DNA of 64,000 nucleotides, from NCBI RefSeq assembly GCF_000143415.4, contig NW_003314327.1:520775-584774 (forward strand). Direction: 5' to 3'. Below, one piece after another: positions 57,606 to 64,000 of this stretch (position 1 is the first letter of the stretch; each line of letters starts with the position of its first letter). Source of the stretch: Selaginella moellendorffii. Lineage: Eukaryota; Streptophyta; Lycopodiopsida; Selaginellales; Selaginellaceae. The position numbers and the translations under genes are program-made. The notes under the pieces are model-generated. The model did not search any database. It saw only the letters and a list, made by a program, of their open reading frames with translations, and was not told the origin of the DNA.

Positions 57606-58414
57606 CATAGGTTCAATTCTCATTGATTAGTGACTACTTAAAATATAATATACTCAAAATTTGTAGAGCATCCACAGACGAAAGTATCAACTATGGGACT
57701 GCAGTATGGGTGGATGACTAGTTGCTTCACATAAAATAGTTAATTTACATAATAGAAGGATTAGTACATTCAGTGCAGAAATTGAGGTGTTGGTTCCGCT
57801 TAGCTCAATAGGGGTTGTTAATTAATAGTCAATGAGCAATGAGGATATTGACATATTTAGGGGGTAAGTGTAGTGCATGTGATCATGGGATGAGATTTGG
57901 ATATATTATCATTGTAGATCCTTGGAACTTTAGGGGAAAAATGAGGATAAAATAGTCACTAAAAGCTCTCTTATTAAGCAATTGCCCTTTTTTTAGTTAA
58001 ATTAAGGGGAGAGAGATAAGGTCTGCTACATGTTCTCATTTTCCAAAATTGCAAGTGCTACATCCAATATATGAGCATGAGGGTGAGCACAAAGATGAGG
58101 ACATTAACCATAAGTGGTATGCATCACCACAATATTGCTCCAAGATTAGAGCTGTTGAATGAGGAATAAGGTTTGATAATGATGCTCTATTTATCGTTCT
58201 TGTAGTCAATTATCACAACAAATAGTAAAATCAATGGCAATTGTGAGAGATGTTAGATTTAGATAAGAAAGTATGAAATCTGTAACATTGCTATAAAGGC
58301 TAAGGTGGAAATGTTCCTTGAGGGTTATATTGTCCTATGAAATATCAATTGCAATTATCTAAAATTTATAATCAACCAAAAAAAACGATTTGAAAGATGA
58401 GTTCCATAGGAATA
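57606..58414. other. Intergenic sequence, retroelement debris at left
   Basis: The first 150 bases resemble 50,620-50,820 inverted. The rest shows no gene or known repeat. Confidence 0.4.
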
Positions 58415-58745
58415 ATGAGGCTAAGGACTTAATCTTAAAGGAATTCTCAAAGAGGCTTCCAAATTATAGGTTGGGGTTGGGGGTTAGTAGTCTTGGGTGG
58501 GAATAAGCATAGATATAAAGGATGTCAGGGAAGCCTTTCAAGGAAGTGCTTTAAGTGTAACTTTTACTTTTGAAAAAAACATTAATTATAATGTTTCTGA
58601 CTCAGATGGAGTGGTGCTTTACTTGAGTACCATACAGCTTATTAATTTTTACTCCTTCCTAAGGGGTTTGAGTCTTCCCTTTAGGGTAGAGGTGGGGGGT
58701 TAAAGTACCCATATTGACAATATTTCCCCTTGAGGTCCATTATGG
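58415..58745 (-). repeat. Decayed module C fragment
   Basis: Similar to 49,620-49,960 in the same orientation ('cttaaaggaattctcaaaga', 'gatggagtggtgc'). The 68-codon frame inside is accidental. Confidence 0.5.
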
Positions 58746-59824
58746 TTAGCATATAGACAGAAAGGGATCAATATCAAAGTGTTCAAACTATTAAGAGCTT
58801 GTCATTAAGAGAAGGGGAGATGATGAAACTACTAAAATATTAAATAATGGAAAAGAAAGGATTTATGTTGAACACTCTAAGTCATCAAAACCTTACTTTT
58901 ATAAGGCTTTAGAAATTAATCTAATTCAACCCTCAGCTAATTCAAAAACCTAGGTCCATAGATGCCCAAGCAGATTTTGAGTTCAAATCCCATAAGTAGA
59001 GGTTTTGGGGTTTGATTAATATAATATTTAATGAATACATAGAGATGACAAATATGTGATAGCTAAAGCATTTATCATGTGGTGAGACAACATGGAAAAG
59101 GAAAGATAGCCAGAGATGAGTTATTGCAATGATGCAAGTTCATTGTTCCTCTTTATTTAATTTATTGATAATAATTAATAAAGATACCACTAGAGTATAT
59201 GAGTGTTATATATTTATATATATATCTATGTGTGTGTGTGTGAGAGAGAGAGATTCTGGAATACCATTTAGAAACTCTTGTAAACACATTTAGCATTCCA
59301 TCATTGTGAAAAGATCAAACCAATAAATAATTCAGATGTAAAAACATCTGGTATAAGGAATTTTTTTATGACTTATAAATATCTTTTTATAGATGTGTGT
59401 TGCTATAATAATAAAGATGCAAAACAATTACTGTTGATAACAGACAAAAACACAGAAGTAAAAACAAGAAGCTCAATCCATAAAACAAATATAAAAAATC
59501 TTAAACTATTCTGCACAAAATTGACACTAATTTAAGTGAGTGGTTTAGATTGAATTTAATCTGATGGCTTCTTGAATTAATTTATTTTTTAATTTGTTTT
59601 ACTGGAATTATATATAAAAAGAAATTTAATGCCTAGTATCAATTTTTAATTCATATGCTGTCTGCATTATAAATAATAATATTTTAAAAAAATTAAAATA
59701 TAAAAATTAGTATATTATTTTTTAATTGATAAAGTATTAAATTTAATACTTTCTAATAACTTATTTTAATTTTAATAGAATTCAATATTTATTATTCATA
59801 AATATTTTCCTTAATAGAATAAAA
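58746..59824. other. AT-rich upstream region of the lectin-like gene
   Basis: No gene. A (TG)n(GA)n microsatellite lies at 59,229-59,252. The last 300 bases are extremely AT-rich with several TATA-like stretches, so no specific promoter element can be assigned. Confidence 0.5.
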
Positions 59825-60721
59825 ATGAGGATTAAAGTCTTTATAGTTTTAGTTTTAATTTTGATTTACTTAGCTTCATATACTACATGTGTTAAAAAGA
59901 TTTATGAAGGATATAGAGAAGCAATTACAAAAGAATATAGACAAAATGTTATAATACCAATAATGAAAGAGCTTATTCAAGAAATTGGAAAAAGAAAAGA
60001 AATTTTTCTAGGATTTTCATTTTCAAAAGTTATACATGATGAACATCAAAGTCTAATTGTTACAGTAACTGCTTTTGATATACAGCAAAATCATAAATAT
60101 TATTTGATGCTTTGTAGTGTTATCCCAATTTTTTATATACCTAATTCAGGAAAATTTTTAGAAGATAATTTTAATTTTATACTGATAAATTATATTATAA
60201 ATGATTTTACAACTTATAGCTCTGTTGAATACACTATCATGCGATATTCGTTATCATATACTTTAGATTATAATTCTGATACTGATAAAAATATTTTACA
60301 TTACCATATATTTCCTAATTATAAATATTTTGGTTTAGCAGATTGTAATATTTACAAAACTTGCATTAAAAGTGGACCACATTATTCTTTTTTTTCAAGC
60401 CTTCAATCTGGTGAATTTCTCCAATCTCCAAATATGGTTTATAGTTTGATTATGCAACTTGATTGCAATTTGGTACTATATTTTAAAAAAAATAAAATTT
60501 GGGATACTAAAACTAATGGGAAAGGTATTAATTGTTTTCTTAGGATGCAAAAAGATGGAAATTTAGTTTTATATGATAAGAATTATATGGTTATATGGTC
60601 TTATAACTTATATTGGAAAAATATTTGGGTGACATTTTCATTGTGTGTAGTAAATGAGGGTTATATAATTGTTTATGATACAAAAACACAAAAATCTATA
60701 TGGAAATCTAAGAGGAACTAA
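59825..60721 (+). CDS. Secreted protein with C-terminal mannose-binding (bulb-type) lectin domain
   Basis: A single-exon frame of 298 codons. Residues 1-22 are a hydrophobic signal-peptide-like segment (VFIVLVLILIYLA). Residues about 25-185 match no family I recognise. Residues about 190-298 are a bulb-lectin (GNA-type) domain: LQSGEFLQSPNMVYSL, then mannose-site motifs QLDCNLVLY and QKDGNLVLY, both of the QxDxNxVxY form, and a degenerate third (NEGYIIVY). A product that binds mannose glycans outside the cell or in the secretory path is inferred. The gene is intronless and very AT-rich, unlike the EHD gene 500 bases away. The ATG is the first in frame after stops. Sequence data cannot show whether it is expressed. 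Confidence 0.75.
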   Translation: MRIKVFIVLVLILIYLASYTTCVKKIYEGYREAITKEYRQNVIIPIMKELIQEIGKRKEIFLGFSFSKVIHDEHQSLIVTVTAFDIQQNHKYYLMLCSVIPIFYIPNSGKFLEDNFNFILINYIINDFTTYSSVEYTIMRYSLSYTLDYNSDTDKNILHYHIFPNYKYFGLADCNIYKTCIKSGPHYSFFSSLQSGEFLQSPNMVYSLIMQLDCNLVLYFKKNKIWDTKTNGKGINCFLRMQKDGNLVLYDKNYMVIWSYNLYWKNIWVTFSLCVVNEGYIIVYDTKTQKSIWKSKRN

Positions 60722-61208
60722 ATTTTTACCTTTAAATGCTAAAAGTATTGGACAAATGGTTTAACAAACAATTGAGTTCTCTCTTTTCTCATAACTTTTA
60801 TTTTAAAAAACTTAGTACTTTATATGTTTCCATATATTAAAAAAATTTGAAATCCTGATTGAAATAATTAGATTCCTGGGAAGAAAATACATTTGATCTT
60901 TCTCCCATTAAACCGACTAAACAAGAAACGAAAGATCCATCTTGTAATGTAAGAGATTGTTGTATTAAAGAGTCAAGCTCGATGCCACCAGACAAAAGAA
61001 AAACATGTTATGAATAAATGAATAATGAACCCTCAATATGTGAAGATTTTAATAATCTTGTAAATGATATGTTAATCTAAAGTTCATATTATCCTTATTG
61101 CCTTGGGAATTATTCCATGGTACCTTTTAATCACTCCCTCTTTGCTGTAGGAGTCAAAGTGCAGTTTTGACTTGGTTATGCAGTTATTTTATTAAACAAA
61201 AGCCCGGA
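60722..61208. other. Intergenic between the lectin-like gene and EHD
   Basis: AT-rich. It contains the shared 3' flanks of the convergent lectin-like and EHD genes. No other feature was recognised. Confidence 0.5.
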
Positions 61209-63687
61209 TTAGTCGTACGGATTTCTGAATTTCTTGAGAAGGTTGGGAATGTCGTGGCCCAGCATGTCATCCACCGATTGAATCATCCTTGGCTTGAGCT
61301 TCTCAAATTTATCGAAGTTGTAGCCACTCAGCCTCTCTCTAAAGGCATCCACGTCCGGGAAGTCACCCGGAGGCAAGCGCTGTTCTCTTTGTACCTGGAT
61401 AGAACACAAGTCACATACGTATTCCCAAACGAGACTAAAAACTCGAACCTTTCTAAACTCTTCTTCCAAGTTATCCACCAGCCGCTGCTGAGCTTTAGTT
61501 TTTCCCATCATCGCCGGCATTTCCTTCTTCAGGTGGCCTACAATGTACGAGTGTATCTTGACTGCTCTCGCGCGTTTTACAAACTCGTTGATCTGACAAT
61601 GAAAAGTAAGCATCCGGCCGGATCAATTTGTGTTGTTTACCTTGCGGTCACAGGCTTTCCTTGGAATGTCTTTGAGGTCTGCCAGTAAGTCGTTTTGCTC
61701 CTTCTCAAACAGTTCTTTGCCAATAGGACCCAGTGCACGGTCGTTGATGGGCTTATCGTTGAAGGACCTGCAAAGAATCCCTCGTTACATCACAAGAGAA
61801 AGGAAGAGGAAAAACAAAAGAAGAAAAAGAAGATCTTGCGTACCCGATATAGACACGCATCACTTCGGGTGTGTTCAGTACTTTCCCGAGCGACCACATC
61901 AATGCTCCATACACCCTCATAAGCTGCAAGATGTGAAGTCAATCAAGGGATGAGAACAAATGCCTTACTTGTTGAGTATCGACTTGATCGGCTTTGTTAA
62001 GAACAACACGGATCTTATCGTCGTGTCCACGCAGGGATCCAATCACTCGTTTAAACTCGTCACTGATATCAAGCTTGTGGGGGTCGAAGAGCAGTAGTAT
62101 CAGGTCGCATTTGGCAGCAAACCATTCCGTAACGCCTGTAAAATCGTAGCTGCGTTGTGTTCTTTGCTTTTCTCCCGATAACACTCCGGGAGTATCAACA
62201 AAGCTAACGTGCTCCAGTAGCTGACAAGAGAAACCATTTTGACAATTGCAAGACTGATAATTAGACTTACCGGATGTGGCATCTGAGAACACTCAAACTT
62301 GGAGAGAAAAGCAGTTCCAAATTTCGTAAGGCCGCTAAATGGCATGTCCGCCTGCACAGCAATCGTGTTTCCTGGAACACTCCGTTCATCTGTTCCATCC
62401 TGGAAACATCCACAGTCAATTACGGATGTGGATGTTTTTATTACTCACCATAACAACGACGAAACGATCCGTCGTAGGCTCAGGTCCAATGTGAGCGCCT
62501 ATTTAAGAGTAAACGTAAGCATCTCCAAAGTGAATACATCAATACCACCGACCTGGATAGCTTGTTCTTAATAGATGCTTAATAAACGTTGTTTTCCCGG
62601 TGGAATATTGTCCAAGAAGCATCACCATGGGCTTGCAATCAAAGTCGCTTTCAGTCTGTAGAACGCAGACACTGTCAATCCTTTCATTGATTGAAAAACG
62701 TGCCACTTACCAATGTAGGAGACACAAAATCATGGAAGCGATACGTAACCTCCAAAGGTTTCAGCTTTTCCAGGTAAAGTTTCTTTAGACCATCAACCAC
62801 TGATGTTACTGACGTCGAAGGAATCTAAATTACACACTGGTTAAGTATGTAAAAAGCCTCGTCTTTGAAGAAAAAACACCTTTCTTGGTTGTTTTGTCGC
62901 AAACCACTGGGCCGTCTCTGCTTGTAGTTGTGGAGATGTGCCTGCGCAGCGAAGCTGTTATAATAGACAAGATAAAGGCGAAACGAAATATTTACCGTTG
63001 GTGAAGACGTCCCCAGTCGGAGGCGCTCTCTTTCTTGCCTACAAACAGTAAAATTCATGTCAGAGAAGGAAAAATCATAAACGAAGATGGAAGAAGATAG
63101 AAAACACACCAGTATCATTTGTTCCAAGCCTTCCATGTTGGGCGGACTAATCTCATCGACATCTGTCAAGCTAAAACAAAGATGATTCTGCCAGCGTGCA
63201 GGAAGAACAGCAGAAATTACCTCTATCTCTCAGCATGTCCGCGGATATTTCATTCCCGAGCTGTGCTAGTGCTATGATCTGTCCAGTGACACAACAGCGC
63301 ATAAAACCACCGACCATGACGTACAACTTAAAATTCTCCACTCACTTGCATCGCAGCAACGAATTCCTTGAATCCAAGAAAGCCTTGCCGCTTAGAATCC
63401 GCCACTGCCCAGACCTGGAAATAAGAACAAGAGTTTCGACCCAAATCCATGCCGCATTCCATACCTGCTTGAGATGCGACCGCGGCAGCTGCGAGAGCGA
63501 AAAGAATTTCACCGCATCGGCGCCGGTGATACGCCCATCCCCATCTGTGGCGAAAATTCCACCAAAATATCGATTACCGTGGGAGGTATCGAGCGAGCTC
63601 ACCTTCGTCCGCAAAATCAAACCACTGCTTGTACATTTGCTCGTCCTGCTTGGCATAGTGCACTGATCGCACAGACAGAATGTCCAT
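61209..63687 (-). CDS. EHD1: EH-domain-containing dynamin-like ATPase (plant EHD1/EHD2 type)
   Basis: Sixteen exons, each bounded by GT-AG and in frame: 63,603-63,687; 63,465-63,544; 63,346-63,414; 63,221-63,278; 63,110-63,162; 62,996-63,038; 62,880-62,941; 62,711-62,824; 62,553-62,655; 62,449-62,498; 62,271-62,399; 61,969-62,220; 61,844-61,923; 61,641-61,767; 61,449-61,592; 61,209-61,394. They total 544 codons, the usual plant EHD length. An N-terminal EH domain (residues about 1-95; DEDGDGRITG loop, then KQVWAVADSKRQGFLGF) precedes the G domain: P-loop GQYSTGKTT (203-211), DTPG (291-294), NKAD (357-360). A helical C-terminus ends DIPNLLKKF. The family binds ATP and remodels membranes in endocytosis and recycling. 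EHD is intact; introns are 45-76 bases. Confidence 0.96.
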
Positions 63688-63733
63688 CGCGAGAAAGAGA
63701 GAAATAAGAGCCCTAAAGAGCTGAGCTTCTGGT

Positions 63734-63741
63734 AAACCCTA
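63734..63741. promoter_or_regulatory. Telobox upstream of EHD
   Basis: AAACCCTA, the plant telobox, 47 bases upstream of the EHD start codon and inside the 121-base gap to the neighbouring stop codon. Teloboxes are common in promoters or 5' leaders of plant housekeeping genes. Its role here is inference. Confidence 0.4.
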
Positions 63742-63808
63742 GATCATATAGCGCGTAAGTTTAAAGCCTTGTCACAGTTAAAATCACAGTTACACCAAAA
63801 TGAGGTTT

Positions 63809-64000
63809 TTACTCTTTACGTTGCTTCTTCTTCCTTGAGTCCGGGGCTGGAGCTTCTACTTCTTCGATCATCATCTTTTTCTTCTTCTTCTTTTTTTTCT
63901 CGGGCTCTTCTTCCAGAGCTGGATCTTCCTCTTGAGCTTTCCCCTTGGATTTCTTCTCCTTCTTGGAGCTCTTTTTCTCCTTGGCCGGCGCTTCTACTTC
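63809..64000 (-). CDS. C-terminal end of a lysine-rich, probably nucleolar protein (NOP56/NOP58-like tail), partial
   Basis: The last 63 codons and the stop of a gene entering from the right edge. The tail alternates acidic and lysine clusters (KEKKSSKKEKKSKGK, then eight Lys in a row, ending SRKKKQRKE). This KKE-type tail is typical of box C/D snoRNP proteins NOP56/NOP58 and of dyskerin, all nucleolar, but such tails also occur in other nuclear proteins. The identity is a guess from composition only. It lies 121 bases upstream of EHD on the same strand. Confidence 0.6.
   Translation of the reverse strand, partial: EVEAPAKEKKSSKKEKKSKGKAQEEDPALEEEPEKKKKKKKKMMIEEVEAPAPDSRKKKQRKE

Overview
The window looks like nuclear DNA of a land plant, most likely a lycophyte such as Selaginella. 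The host gene at the right end has sixteen exons split by introns of only 45-76 bases and encodes a plant-type EH-domain (EHD) protein. Plant telobox motifs and plant initiator-Met-tRNA primer sites of LTR retrotransposons also occur. The species call is inference; no search was run.

Layout. (1) 1-18,660 is a mosaic of decayed Ty3/gypsy retrotransposons: a plus-strand pol (5,967-9,170), a minus-strand element with gag, pol, primer site and two LTRs (about 11,925-17,350), and dispersed modules (called A to E here) in both orientations, with minisatellites inside LTRs. (2) 18,661-20,880 is AT-rich and geneless. (3) 20,890-32,114 holds a second minus-strand gypsy element with an extra ORF downstream of integrase, a roughly 580-base-arm inverted repeat, and a 100-N assembly gap. 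(4) 32,600-33,699 is LTR material. (5) 33,700-48,133 is the most interesting part: a candidate 14.4-kb DNA transposon with matching inverted termini, a transposase-like gene with DDE/D-type residues and a GHTHED motif, a divergent 17-exon cargo gene of about 1,780 codons, and about 30 copies of one 22-base palindromic motif that I saw nowhere else in the window. (6) 48,138-58,745 is again retroelement debris. (7) 58,746-64,000 is host sequence: an AT-rich mannose-binding-lectin-like gene, an intact EHD gene, and the end of a gene with a nucleolar-type lysine-rich tail.

How it fits together. The transposon appears to sit inside an LTR: LTR-like sequence with a TATA box lies to its left, and the LTR end, primer site and gag lie to its right. 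Its two genes diverge from a central 3.2-kb region. The cargo gene has a ParB/sulfiredoxin-like segment near its start and an FCP1/NIF-type HAD phosphatase-like domain at its end. Its middle is cut into short exons whose lengths are all multiples of three, by phase-1 introns of 38-52 bases, most of which contain the palindrome. Both element genes carry in-frame stop codons but very few frameshifts. The same style of decay is seen in the gypsy elements and fits C-to-T loss at methylated sites.

The only genes I consider likely functional are EHD, the partial gene at the right edge, and possibly the lectin gene.
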